Shown piece after piece: positions 1 through 8,133 of a DNA stretch of 64,000 bases (within the stretch, counting starts at the first letter, position 1; each line of letters starts with the position of its first letter). The notes beneath the pieces were generated by a model. It searched no databases and was not told the DNA's origin. It saw only the letters and a list, made by a program, of their open reading frames with translations. Source of the DNA: Anaerolineae bacterium (GTDB lineage Bacteria; Chloroflexota; Anaerolineae; Aggregatilineales; J027). Position numbers and translations under genes: made by a program. The stretch covers positions 1 to 64,000 of the forward strand of contig JAIOHL010000078.1 of the NCBI GenBank assembly GCA_019913005.1, given 5' to 3'.

Positions 1-56
1 GCCCGCAGTAGGTCGTCAATCACCGTGTAGATGGTTACAATTAGATGCTCGTTCAT
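1..56 (-). CDS. 5' fragment of a probable transposase
   Basis: Only the first 18 codons lie in the window (ATG at 56-54, reading off the left edge). They read MNEHLIVTIYTVIDDLLRA. The short hydrophobic start followed by IDDLL resembles the N-termini of IS982-like DDE transposases, but 18 residues cannot settle the family. The start codon sits inside a long hairpin (51-118), a common feature near insertion-sequence ends. It could also be another protein that happens to begin this way. Confidence 0.35.
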   Translation of the reverse strand, partial: MNEHLIVTIYTVIDDLLR

Positions 57-118
57 GCTGTTCTGCGCTCCGCTCGTGTGTTTGGTGACTACGATTGTGG
101 AGCGTTGCCAGCATGAAC
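51..118 (-). repeat. Long inverted repeat covering the transposase-like start codon
   Basis: Positions 51-60 and 109-118 are a perfect 10-bp inverted repeat (GTTCATGCTG / CAGCATGAAC). Inside it, 66-71 and 99-104 form a second 6-bp stem (CGCTCC / GGAGCG). In an RNA read on the minus strand, the ATG of the partial gene at 1-56 lies in the outer stem. Insertion sequences such as IS10 and IS50 are known to hide their start codon in this way when transcribed from outside. The pairing is seen; the role is inferred. Confidence 0.55.
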
Positions 119-197
119 GTCAACTAGCAATCAAGGTATAAAATAACAAATTGGGGGATGACAATCCTTCAATATTGTGTTATATTAAACATCGCAT

Positions 198-275
198 GGT
201 GGCTGTCGTCTAGCGGTCTAAGACATCTCACTGTGGATGAGAGGAGCGTGGGTTCGAATCCCATCAGCCACCCCA
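198..275 (+). tRNA. tRNA-His (GTG)
   Basis: This is a cloverleaf with acceptor strands GTGGCTG (199-205) and CAGCCAC (265-271). The extra G at 198 faces C272, the G-1:C73 pair typical of bacterial tRNA-His. The anticodon stem TCTCA/TGAGA encloses the loop CTGTGGA with anticodon GTG (233-235). The T-arm GTGGG-TTCGAAT-CCCAT is canonical and CCA is encoded at 273-275. An A+T-rich stretch (TATAAA near 136-141) upstream may be its promoter. Confidence 0.96.
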
Positions 276-280
276 AGAAA

Positions 281-316
281 AAAGACCCTTCTGATCTGAG
301 GGGTCTTTTTATTTTT
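281..316 (+). terminator. Bidirectional terminator between tRNA-His and the convergent gene
   Basis: AAAGACCC (281-288) pairs with GGGTCTTT (301-308) and a T-rich run follows. The A run on the other side gives the same structure on the minus strand, so it probably also ends the gene at 309-1763, whose stop codon lies inside it. Confidence 0.85.
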
Positions 317-1763
317 GTGACTCTGTCTGGCTGTTGTTATTAGTCGCGTCTGGCGCAATGGGTGGTCGTACCTTTAGGCGACGCTGGCGCTGACGCAATC
401 GCAATCCGGCATTTGGACGCTGAGGGGCACGGGCGAAAGTTTTGATCGTGCCGCTGGCACTATGCGGCAGGGGTGGTTCAGTCGCCGCTAACCAAGCATC
501 TAGCGGGGTCGGGCGCGGGGCGGATTGGGTTGGAGGTGCAGCCACAACTGTATCTGTTATAGTTTCTGGCAGGGCAGACGGAATAGGTGGTTCTGATTTT
601 GACGTTTCCGTCGCCGATGGTGATTCGACGGCAGGCCGACTCATGCCAAAGACTTCCCAAATACTCACTTCCCCAGTATCTAGCTTGCCTGTAGGTGGAG
701 GCAAATCGGGTCGTGGCGGGGTCTCGCGTTCGACTTCTTCAGCAATCGGGCGCAGCGGGGGTTTTGAGACTTTGGCAGTGGTAAAAGCCGCTTTCAATTC
801 ATCCGATTTCGCTGGATCAACAGACGGCGTGGTAGGCTTGAGCGGGGGTGTCGGCTCGGCATCCTTTTTCGCGGATGGTTCTTTGGATGCCGGAGGGGTG
901 GGGGACTGCCCAACCACGACTGCTGGATTGGGCCGTGTATCTTCATTCTCTTCCGCAGGCGGCACACTCACGACGGGAATTTCTTGACTCTTGCGAGTGT
1001 TGGGTTTTTCCGTTGGCAGCGGCGTCATCAGGGCTTCAACGATAAATGATGGTGGCGCTACCGGACGGATACTCGGTGTGTCGTCGGGTTTGATAGGCGG
1101 CTCAACAATACCCAAGCTGTTGCTGGTTGTTTGGGCTGGCTGTGTTGGTGTACTCGACTGAGGCGGGATAGACGCTTCGACAATCGGCGTTCCGGGAGGT
1201 GTCTGCTGTTGGGCTATCAATTTTGCGCCGTATTCCTGACGCGAATTGGCATCCGGACTGGGGCGCACACCAACTCTTTCGCGGTACTGGTCGTCAACCT
1301 TGACCCCCATACCCTCAATATAGCGGCGTAATTGACGTAGGCTTTCGGCGGAGGCTTTTTCGAGTTTGCGACGACGACGGCGGTTGCCCAATAATTTCCC
1401 GAATGGGCCGCGCGTCTCAAAGGAAATTGTCCATTGCACGATTGTGCCATCGGGGGTCGGTTGCAAACGCAGGCGGGCCGTGTAACTTTTGAACACATTC
1501 GCCCCATCTATCAGGCGATATTCATACCCAAGCCCATCATACCAAGCGATGGTCTCTTCAATGATGTCTTTACCCTTATTAGGGGTGATGCGGCGGCGCA
1601 TTCCCACACCATCAGCGCGGGTGCTGAGGAGAGACACCGCTTTACAATCCTGCCGCCAGCGAGGGAGTTGACTGTGATTGGCGATGACGCTCCATACAAC
1701 TTGAATGGGCGCGGGGACTAAAATGCGCTGATCAATCAGCGTCACGGGAAAAATCCTATCCAA
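309..1763 (-). CDS. SRPBCC (START-like) domain protein with a long disordered Pro/Thr-rich tail
   Basis: Residues 1-150 look like an SRPBCC / polyketide-cyclase-like ligand-binding domain: an N-terminal strand, then PIQVVWSVIANHSQLPRW, a hydrophobic cavity-type alternation, and a C-terminal helix rich in basic residues (GNRRRRRKLEKA). From about residue 160 to the end the chain is low-complexity, rich in Pro, Thr, Ser and Glu, and predicted disordered, with a basic C-terminus (RLRQRQRRLKVR). The TTG at 1763 is used as start, but a GTG at 1745 preceded by AGGA is an equally good choice. It lies 21 nt behind the DUF3307-type gene and is probably cotranscribed with it. The ligand is unknown. Confidence 0.75.
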   Translation of the reverse strand: MDRIFPVTLIDQRILVPAPIQVVWSVIANHSQLPRWRQDCKAVSLLSTRADGVGMRRRITPNKGKDIIEETIAWYDGLGYEYRLIDGANVFKSYTARLRLQPTPDGTIVQWTISFETRGPFGKLLGNRRRRRKLEKASAESLRQLRRYIEGMGVKVDDQYRERVGVRPSPDANSRQEYGAKLIAQQQTPPGTPIVEASIPPQSSTPTQPAQTTSNSLGIVEPPIKPDDTPSIRPVAPPSFIVEALMTPLPTEKPNTRKSQEIPVVSVPPAEENEDTRPNPAVVVGQSPTPPASKEPSAKKDAEPTPPLKPTTPSVDPAKSDELKAAFTTAKVSKPPLRPIAEEVERETPPRPDLPPPTGKLDTGEVSIWEVFGMSRPAVESPSATETSKSEPPIPSALPETITDTVVAAPPTQSAPRPTPLDAWLAATEPPLPHSASGTIKTFARAPQRPNAGLRLRQRQRRLKVRPPIAPDATNNNSQTESQK

Positions 1764-1784
1764 TAATTTCTTCTAAAACACCAT

Positions 1785-2471
1785 CTAAATATATCCTAAA
1801 ATCTTCCACAATCCCAACCCCAAAACAACACTCAGCAAAAACCCGGCGGCGACCTCGATTATCTGACTGCGATTTTCCCAGATAGGTTGACCTTCTTGTT
1901 TCGATTTCCACAGACGGGGGAGGGGGCATAATAATGCGAGAATGATGGCAAGTGGGCCAAGCCCGCCAACTAGGAGTAAGATAGCCGTGCGCTCAATATA
2001 TCCCCACAAAGCCCAGCGTTTTGTATAGCCTCCTAGACTGGGATAATTGGCGATAAGGGTAATTTCAAAAAATCGCGTCACCATGATAAAAGAACTGGCA
2101 AAAATATAGAGGAACAGTTCAAAATCACTGGGTTTGGGATCAAGCTGACTACCCACGATCAGTTGGACAATCAAAATCCCGGCAAGGTGGAAAAGCTGAT
2201 CCAAAAAATAGAAGGCGACACCATTGGTGGGAAAACGTCGTGTGATGCGGATTTTGCCAGAATCTTGCAGAATATGCTCAATCGAAAGTAGGGTCAGGGC
2301 GATAAATACCACATCCCAATGGCGATAGAGAACGATTAACGATGTGAGCCAAAACGTCCCGCCATGTAGGATGAGACCCGGCCAGCCTTTGGTTTTCATC
2401 CGCACGACCCAATTGGTTTGCAGCACATAATCGGTCAAGAGGTGGGTAAAAATTAGATGGGGAACCAACAC
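1785..2471 (-). CDS. DUF3307-type integral membrane protein
   Basis: The 228-residue protein is almost entirely hydrophobic, with about six or seven membrane segments. The N-terminal pattern (HLIFTHLLTDYVLQTNW, then a Lys/Thr loop and LILHGG) matches the DUF3307 family, whose function is unknown. It starts with GTG at 2471, preceded by GGAG at a suitable distance. It precedes the SRPBCC-protein gene on the same strand by 21 nt, which suggests an operon. Confidence 0.7.
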   Translation of the reverse strand: MLVPHLIFTHLLTDYVLQTNWVVRMKTKGWPGLILHGGTFWLTSLIVLYRHWDVVFIALTLLSIEHILQDSGKIRITRRFPTNGVAFYFLDQLFHLAGILIVQLIVGSQLDPKPSDFELFLYIFASSFIMVTRFFEITLIANYPSLGGYTKRWALWGYIERTAILLLVGGLGPLAIILALLCPLPRLWKSKQEGQPIWENRSQIIEVAAGFLLSVVLGLGLWKILGYI

Positions 2472-2628
2472 ATTCGTTGCTCCAAAAGTGCCATAATAAA
2501 ATTGATCTATCTATTTAGTCGCTGGTGTGGCGGGTCTGTGCTACACTAAATCCGCATTGTACCATTAATTAACTTTCTGAGCCGCAGTCTTTTACAGGAA
2601 TACCCGTTATCAAACAAGAGTCTAACTG

Positions 2629-2877
2629 ATGCCCGGCCCTTCCATTGTTTTTGGTTTTATAATCGCTACCCTCTATGGCTCGATTTTTCACTTTATAACG
2701 GGAGGGGATGCGCGGCGATTGGCGGTGTTTTTGTTAGCCAGTTGGATCGGTTTTGCTTTGGGCCACATCACGGGTGACCTCTTGAATATCAACTTTTTGG
2801 ATATTGGCTCACTCAATATGTTGAATGCGACGCTTGGTTCTGTCGTGGCTCTTGTCGTGGCCCGATTCTTAACCTGA
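2629..2877 (+). CDS. Small integral membrane protein, 82 aa
   Basis: Three hydrophobic segments (residues about 3-22, 29-48 and 60-80) fill the protein, in the general style of small GlsB/YeaQ-like envelope proteins, though there is no close match I can assert. It heads a plus-strand group of three small membrane genes with gaps of 12 and 11 nt, so they are likely one operon. The Shine-Dalgarno is weak. Confidence 0.65.
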   Translation: MPGPSIVFGFIIATLYGSIFHFITGGDARRLAVFLLASWIGFALGHITGDLLNINFLDIGSLNMLNATLGSVVALVVARFLT

Positions 2878-2889
2878 TGGGGACAGTCT

Positions 2890-3453
2890 ATGCCTGAAAA
2901 CAACACTACCGCCACAGCGGATGAGACCAACAATTCGACGCCCAACGGCGCTGATTCTGTATCCGAAGAATCTAAGGGATTTTTCAAGAATCGCGGATGG
3001 CAGTTTTATGTTATTTTGGGAATTGGTGGGATTATTGCCATTTTACTGCTCGTTTTGATCGTCGCAATTGCTATTGGCTGGATTGCTGGCAAAACATCCG
3101 ATACGGCTTCAGTAGTTGCGATTGTCCGCGACCTGTTTATTATCCTGCTGACCCTTGAAGGTATTCTCATTGGCGTGGCGCTCATTGTGTTGATCGTTCA
3201 ACTCGCCAAGCTGGTCAATATTTTGCAAAATGAGATTCAACCGATTGTGGACAGCGCACAGGAAGCCGTCAGCACGGTCAAGGGTACGGCGGAATTTATG
3301 AGTAAAAACGTCACGACCCCAGCCATCAAAGCGAGCAGCTATCTCGCCGGGGCAAGGGCTTTTATACGCGAGATGAGGGCCATTAGCCGTCTGACCAAGC
3401 CAACCTCATCCAAAGCAGCTTCGCGTTCAGAGTCGGATCAGGCCTCAAATTAG
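2890..3453 (+). CDS. Membrane protein with two transmembrane segments and a helical tail, 187 aa
   Basis: The layout is a polar N-terminus of about 35 residues, two strong membrane helices (about 39-65 and 78-110), then a long amphipathic helix (QNEIQPIVDSAQEAVSTVKG) typical of DUF948-like or apolipophorin-like envelope proteins. The C-terminus is basic and disordered. It is followed 11 nt later by a YtxH-domain gene, a pairing common in cell-envelope stress operons of Gram-positive-type bacteria. It ends in TAG. The function is unknown. Confidence 0.7.
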   Translation: MPENNTTATADETNNSTPNGADSVSEESKGFFKNRGWQFYVILGIGGIIAILLLVLIVAIAIGWIAGKTSDTASVVAIVRDLFIILLTLEGILIGVALIVLIVQLAKLVNILQNEIQPIVDSAQEAVSTVKGTAEFMSKNVTTPAIKASSYLAGARAFIREMRAISRLTKPTSSKAASRSESDQASN

Positions 3454-3464
3454 GGGAGGGCCAC

Positions 3465-3773
3465 ATGGAAAATCAAGTACCAGAAAATCAGCCGAATGAT
3501 ACCCCCACTTTTGTGGTGGGCATGATGATGGGATTTGTGGTCGGCAGTGTCCTCGCCGTGTGGATGGCCCCGCGCAGTGGCAAAAAAACCCGCGACGATA
3601 TACGCCATAATGTTATTACTCTGCGTTTACGGGCAGGCAATTCGGTCAAGCAGGTCGTTGAGAAGGTGCAGGGGGAAAGCGTCGAGGATTCGATTGAGCA
3701 AGGCAAAGCCATCGCCCATCAGAAAAGGGCCGTCTTAGCCGAACCGGTTGATGGCAATAATAAAAAAGGGTGA
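3465..3773 (+). CDS. YtxH domain protein
   Basis: A short polar N-terminus is followed by one membrane helix (residues about 16-36, ending in VWMAPRSGKKTRDDI). The APRSGKKTRD segment directly after the helix is the hallmark of the YtxH family, small membrane proteins linked to envelope and general stress. The rest is a charged helix. GGGAGG lies a few bases before the ATG. It is the last gene of the three-gene membrane operon and converges on the carbamoyltransferase-like gene. Confidence 0.8.
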   Translation: MENQVPENQPNDTPTFVVGMMMGFVVGSVLAVWMAPRSGKKTRDDIRHNVITLRLRAGNSVKQVVEKVQGESVEDSIEQGKAIAHQKRAVLAEPVDGNNKKG

Positions 3774-3782
3774 TCCATGCCG

Positions 3783-4694
3783 CTAATTACTTTTTGCTGC
3801 CGCCATTTCCATAATCGCGTTTTGGCTGTGGAGCAGATATTCTTTTGCGGCGTAATTTTGGCATAATGGCGAACGCATGGCCTCGGCAGAGACCTCTTCG
3901 CCGCGTGTGACAGGTGGACAGGGCAGAAATAACGAACTTGCTTTCAGTTGAGAGAGATGACGCTCTGTAATTTGAAAGGGCAAGAACAAGGCACGAATTT
4001 GCTCTTTTGAAATCGAGCCATTAGGTTTGGGCCAACAATCGGTATAGACCAAATCAGCATTGGCAATTACGGATTCTAAATCCGTAGTACAGCTAATTGA
4101 CGCCATTGCTTGGCTGTTCAATTCAGCAATCATACTTGGGTTGGCAAGGAATTTTTCTGGTGCAACCTGTGTCACCTGAATGGGGAAACGGGCGGCGGCC
4201 TCGAACCAACTCATCCCCAGATTGCTGACCTCACCCACGAATACCACCTTTAGCCCATCAAGAGTGCCCCGATGACGCCGAATAAACTGCAAATCCCCCA
4301 TGATTTCGCAGGGATGACTGAAATTAGTGCGAGCATTAATTACAGGGATACGAGTATGTTCGGCAAGATACACCAAGTCTTCATGTCGGGCGGCCCGAAC
4401 AACCAATAGGGTAAACCAATTTTCCAGATAATAACCGATGTCCTCCAGCGGTTCCTGTACGCCCAAGTCGCCGGGAATATAGGCAACCTGTCCACCCATT
4501 GCCCGCGCCCCAATCTCGAAGGCAAGGCGATTTCGAAAACCTTGCCCCAAAAACCACAGACCAATTTGGTGGCTGGACAAGGCAGGAGGCATGTGATTTT
4601 GTTTCCAAAGGATACGCAGCACATCGGCCCGATCCAAAATCTGGACGAGTTCTTGATGGGTATAGTCCAATAGGGAAATAAAATCTTTCAACAT
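3783..4694 (-). CDS. Atypical ornithine/aspartate carbamoyltransferase-family protein
   Basis: The 303-residue protein has the two-domain transcarbamylase layout. HPCE (in FSHPCEIMGDLQFI) and a C-terminal LPCPPVTRGEEVS correspond to the HPCQ and HCLP-RG-E motifs of ornithine carbamoyltransferases. However, the carbamoyl-phosphate loop, normally S-T-R-T-R, reads GQGFRNR here, so only the arginines remain. The catalytic or substrate specificity is therefore uncertain; it may use another amine or be a non-catalytic paralog. The start at 4694 is set by AGGGGG just upstream. Longer reading frames into the preceding gene are unlikely. It sits 20 nt after nnr and is probably its operon partner. Confidence 0.75.
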   Translation of the reverse strand: MLKDFISLLDYTHQELVQILDRADVLRILWKQNHMPPALSSHQIGLWFLGQGFRNRLAFEIGARAMGGQVAYIPGDLGVQEPLEDIGYYLENWFTLLVVRAARHEDLVYLAEHTRIPVINARTNFSHPCEIMGDLQFIRRHRGTLDGLKVVFVGEVSNLGMSWFEAAARFPIQVTQVAPEKFLANPSMIAELNSQAMASISCTTDLESVIANADLVYTDCWPKPNGSISKEQIRALFLPFQITERHLSQLKASSLFLPCPPVTRGEEVSAEAMRSPLCQNYAAKEYLLHSQNAIMEMAAAKSN

Positions 4695-4714
4695 TGACCC
4701 CCTGCGAAAATGAA

Positions 4715-6433
4715 TTACTGAGTGACCGCGGCAAGCGCTTTGGGTAGGGCTTCTAATACGTCGCTGGCAATGACACTGGCTGCGGCAAAATGGCTTCCTT
4801 CGGCAGCTTCCTCGCCTGCATAGCCGTGCAGCCACGCCCCGGCAATTGCGGCTTTGGCGGGTTCAACCCCCTGTGCCAATAGGCTTACGATCACCCCTGC
4901 CAGCACGTCGCCTGTTCCGGCGGTGGCAAGGGCGCTGGTGGCAAAAGGCAGCAGCGTGACATGCCCGTTCGGTTCGGCAACGGCGGTGAATGCACCTTTG
5001 AGTACCACCACTGCGTTCCATGCTTGTGCATACTTTGCAGCAAGACTGACCCGGTTGGCCTGCACCTGTTCGATGGCGCTGGGGCCTTTTTCATCATCCT
5101 TGAGGCCCACTAACCGCGCAAATTCACCGGGGTGGGGGGTCAGAATGGTGTTGGGAGGCAGCAATTGCCACCAATCGGGGATTTCCGCCAGCAAGTTGAG
5201 ACCATCGGCGTCAATCACCATTGGGGGCAATTTGACCTGATCTTTAGCTTCGACGGCTTTGGGTTCTTCCGGTACATTGAAGCGGAAACCGATGTGTTTT
5301 TGTATGGCGGGATGTTGCGGTTTGGCAGATTGCAGCACCAATTCTAGGAACCGCTTGGCACTGTCCTCCGTGCTGAATCCCGGGCCCATCAGCAGGGCGT
5401 CATATTGCTCGATTTCTTCACGCAGAATTGGTACGGCGTTTTCGTGGACTACCCCCATTTCGTGCGGCAGAAGCAGCCATGTCGCTTCTGGCAGCATCGC
5501 GGCAAGGGTGGGGATGATCGCTTGGGGTGCGCCAATTGTCACCAACCCTGCTCCGGCTCGATAGGCAGCTTTGCCCGCAAGATAGGCCGCGCCGATATAA
5601 TTGAGGCTGCCCGCGATAACCATCGCCTTGCCAAATGTGCCTTTGTGTGAATTCCGCTTGCGTACGGGCAGGGCACTTTTGACGAATTCGCTATCCGCCA
5701 AATCGAGACCGACGTTCACCAATTCTGGCAAATCTTGAGGCAGGCCAATATCGGCAATCACCAATTCGCCAACTGCTTCCGCGCCGGGAAAAATGAGCAG
5801 ACCGAGTTTGGCGGCGGCAAAAGTGACGGTGACATCGGCATGGAGGGCCAAAGGATCAAGTTCGCCCGTATCGCAATTCAAACCGCTGGGGCAATCGCAG
5901 GCGATGATGATTGGCTTTTGATTCGGGGCAGCACTTCCGGCGGGATTCACAATGGCAGGGCGTTCAGTAGATTTGTCCATCGCGGCGTGGACTTGGGTTA
6001 ATAATGTGGCAGCATTGCCCTCAATCGGCAGCCGTGCCCCGATACCAAATAGGGCATCCACAATAAAATCAGTATCAGCGATCAACTCATGTAGGCCCTG
6101 AAACTTATTTTTGGCATCACTGGGATAATCCGCTAATGTGACACCTGCTTCTTGGGCTGCTTTAATGAGGGGATCGGTCTTTTTGCGGGTTTCGAGCAGG
6201 TAGGCCGTCACGTTGGCCCCGACCTCACTGGCGAGATATTTGGCAGCGACTAGGCCATCTCCACCATTATTCCCCGGCCCAACCAAAATCAAAATGTTGG
6301 CACCGCTGTAGGGGATTTGTTCAGCTAGGCCATGCCCCGCTAAGTCCATCATTGCAGCATACGAATGCCCTGCTTTGTCGGCGGCTTCTTCAATCGCCCG
6401 CATCTCGGCAACCGATACGATCTTAATTCCCAT
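4715..6433 (-). CDS. nnr: Bifunctional NAD(P)H-hydrate epimerase / ADP-dependent NAD(P)H-hydrate dehydratase
   Basis: This enzyme repairs hydrated NAD(P)H. The N-terminal YjeF_N epimerase (residues about 1-240) contains VGPGNNGGDGLVAAKYL and the CDCPSGLNCDTGE segment. The C-terminal YjeF_C/carbohydrate-kinase-like dehydratase (about 255-570) contains GKAMVIAGS, LMGPGF, LTPHPGEFARL, VVLKG and the ATAGTGDVLAG phosphate-binding motif. At 572 residues it is slightly long because of an insertion near residues 375-400. Its ATG shares one base with the stop codon of the epimerase gene upstream, implying translational coupling. Confidence 0.95.
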   Translation of the reverse strand: MGIKIVSVAEMRAIEEAADKAGHSYAAMMDLAGHGLAEQIPYSGANILILVGPGNNGGDGLVAAKYLASEVGANVTAYLLETRKKTDPLIKAAQEAGVTLADYPSDAKNKFQGLHELIADTDFIVDALFGIGARLPIEGNAATLLTQVHAAMDKSTERPAIVNPAGSAAPNQKPIIIACDCPSGLNCDTGELDPLALHADVTVTFAAAKLGLLIFPGAEAVGELVIADIGLPQDLPELVNVGLDLADSEFVKSALPVRKRNSHKGTFGKAMVIAGSLNYIGAAYLAGKAAYRAGAGLVTIGAPQAIIPTLAAMLPEATWLLLPHEMGVVHENAVPILREEIEQYDALLMGPGFSTEDSAKRFLELVLQSAKPQHPAIQKHIGFRFNVPEEPKAVEAKDQVKLPPMVIDADGLNLLAEIPDWWQLLPPNTILTPHPGEFARLVGLKDDEKGPSAIEQVQANRVSLAAKYAQAWNAVVVLKGAFTAVAEPNGHVTLLPFATSALATAGTGDVLAGVIVSLLAQGVEPAKAAIAGAWLHGYAGEEAAEGSHFAAASVIASDVLEALPKALAAVTQ

Positions 6434-7428
6434 TACTTTTTTGTCTCCTTTGGTTTCCAGACACCAATCTCACGATACCATTCCAGCGTCTCGCGCACGC
6501 CATCCCGAAAAGGGGTTGGCTCAAAACCAAGTTCGCGCTGGGCTTTGGCGGTGGATACGCGCCAGTTATTGAAAATATACGACCTCAAGGTGATTGGGTA
6601 GTAGGGTTCGCGGCCCGTAATATAACCCAGTACGGTTAACAAGCGGGCGAATGGAATCATGATAGAGCCGGGGAAGTATAAACGGAAGGCCGAAATCCCG
6701 GCTTCCTCCGCCAATATCTGATCTACCTCGCGGTGGTGCAAATATTGACTGCAAATATTGTAAATCTCACCGGGGCGGCCCTTCTCAACTGCCAGAATCA
6801 CCGATTTGGCAACATCTTTGATATAGGCTGGAAAGGTAATCAGCTTACCCCCATTGACCCCGACAGGCAATCCGCGCAGGGGGTCTTCAAAAAACAGCCG
6901 ATTAAAGGCATAACGACCATAGGGGCCATAAAACGCACCGGGGCGTAGGATGACGACTGGTAAGCCTTTTTCGGTGTAATGACGCACGGCCAATTGTTCG
7001 GCGGCATATTTGGAGCGTTGATAGGCATCCATCGGATGGGCGGGGTGGGTTTCATCAATTTCATGGCTGGATTCGGGCTTACCGATGACCACAATCGTTG
7101 AAATGTGGACGAATTTTTGCACCCCCACTGCCAGTGCCGCATCCATCACATTGTTGGAGCCTTGCACGTTCGTTTGTTCAAACTGCTCACGCTTGCCCCA
7201 AAATCGGAAACGCCCCGCGGCATGTACTACAAAACGACAACCCTGCGCGGCCTCAAACATCGCAGCCCGATCTGTGACATCGGCGTGGATGATTTCGACA
7301 GGCAGGCCTTTGAGCCAAGTATGTTCATCTGGGTGGCGGGTGACGACCCGTACATGATAACCCGATGCAACCAACATCGGCAGCAGATTGTGACCGAGAA
7401 ATCCAGTCCCCCCTGTGACCAGAATCAT
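6433..7428 (-). CDS. NAD-dependent epimerase/dehydratase (extended SDR, HpnA-like)
   Basis: The 331-residue protein opens with the Rossmann motif TGGTGFLGHNLLP (residues about 5-17), followed by HADVTD and VHAAGRFRFWG. The catalytic YQRSK (Tyr-x-x-x-Lys) is near residues 135-140. Overall it resembles NAD(P)-dependent sugar-nucleotide epimerases and dihydroflavonol-4-reductase-like enzymes, including hopanoid-associated HpnA. The substrate cannot be told. It overlaps nnr by one base, and the gene upstream on the same strand lies 15 nt away. Confidence 0.85.
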   Translation of the reverse strand: MILVTGGTGFLGHNLLPMLVASGYHVRVVTRHPDEHTWLKGLPVEIIHADVTDRAAMFEAAQGCRFVVHAAGRFRFWGKREQFEQTNVQGSNNVMDAALAVGVQKFVHISTIVVIGKPESSHEIDETHPAHPMDAYQRSKYAAEQLAVRHYTEKGLPVVILRPGAFYGPYGRYAFNRLFFEDPLRGLPVGVNGGKLITFPAYIKDVAKSVILAVEKGRPGEIYNICSQYLHHREVDQILAEEAGISAFRLYFPGSIMIPFARLLTVLGYITGREPYYPITLRSYIFNNWRVSTAKAQRELGFEPTPFRDGVRETLEWYREIGVWKPKETKK

Positions 7429-7443
7429 AGATTGTCTATCTTT

Positions 7444-8091
7444 TTAGTCGTCGCGCCCGGAATGGGGTGGCAGGGTAAGATGGAGTTTGTCCAATGGGCC
7501 GTCAATTGCCAATGGGCCATAGTGAGCAGGCAGTTCTTGAATATATTCCGCGATTTTCCAGCGGCGGACATGAGTATCATATTCCATTCTATAGACGATG
7601 ACAGTGTCTTCCAAATGTTGCGTATGCACCCGCCGTTTTGACCAATAATGATAGGTCGCCAAACGGCGTTCGGTTTGATAATCCAACAAAATGCAGGCAA
7701 GGCCGTCATCTGCAAAATAACGTACCCGTACCCGATGATCGGCACGCAAAATATCAATGAGCCGGAGGGTATCCTGACGCAGGCGGGCATCAATCGTCGA
7801 GCGTTGATTTCTTAGATACGCACTGGTCATATATTTATCAAGGTCACGTGCATACGACACATACCCTTTGGGTAGGGTATTGATGGCGTACTGCACCCCT
7901 TCCAGATAATGTTGTACCACTTGATCTATCACTTCCGTTGGGGCAATCCATTCACTCTTATGACGTTTGCCGGGGTTGGCACGCCGCATTTTATCCAGCC
8001 ACGGCGCAAGTTCACTTTGGCTAGAGGCGGCTAAAAAGCCAAGCACCATTGCTATCACGATGAGGCCCATAATAAATAGCGCCCAGATCAT
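7444..8091 (-). CDS. Conserved-looking hypothetical protein with an N-terminal membrane anchor, 215 aa
   Basis: One membrane helix (residues about 2-23) is followed by a soluble domain with alternating strands and a terminal Arg/Tyr-rich sheet (VRVRYFADDGLACILLDYQ, then VYRMEYDTHVRRWKIAEYI). The shape recalls Tim44/NTF2-like domains, in which a cone-shaped sheet ends with a Trp-Lys-Ile strand, but I cannot confirm this. It is part of the minus-strand run between the response regulator and the epimerase. Confidence 0.6.
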   Translation of the reverse strand: MIWALFIMGLIVIAMVLGFLAASSQSELAPWLDKMRRANPGKRHKSEWIAPTEVIDQVVQHYLEGVQYAINTLPKGYVSYARDLDKYMTSAYLRNQRSTIDARLRQDTLRLIDILRADHRVRVRYFADDGLACILLDYQTERRLATYHYWSKRRVHTQHLEDTVIVYRMEYDTHVRRWKIAEYIQELPAHYGPLAIDGPLDKLHLTLPPHSGRDD

Positions 8092-8133
8092 GATTTGTTC
8101 CTATAAAACTAGCGCGTCATCTATTGTAGCGTC

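Noticed and set aside
442-987. Plus-strand frame of 181 codons opposite the SRPBCC-tail gene
   Set aside because: Low-complexity Gly/Ser/Val composition is the antisense of the Pro/Thr-rich tail.
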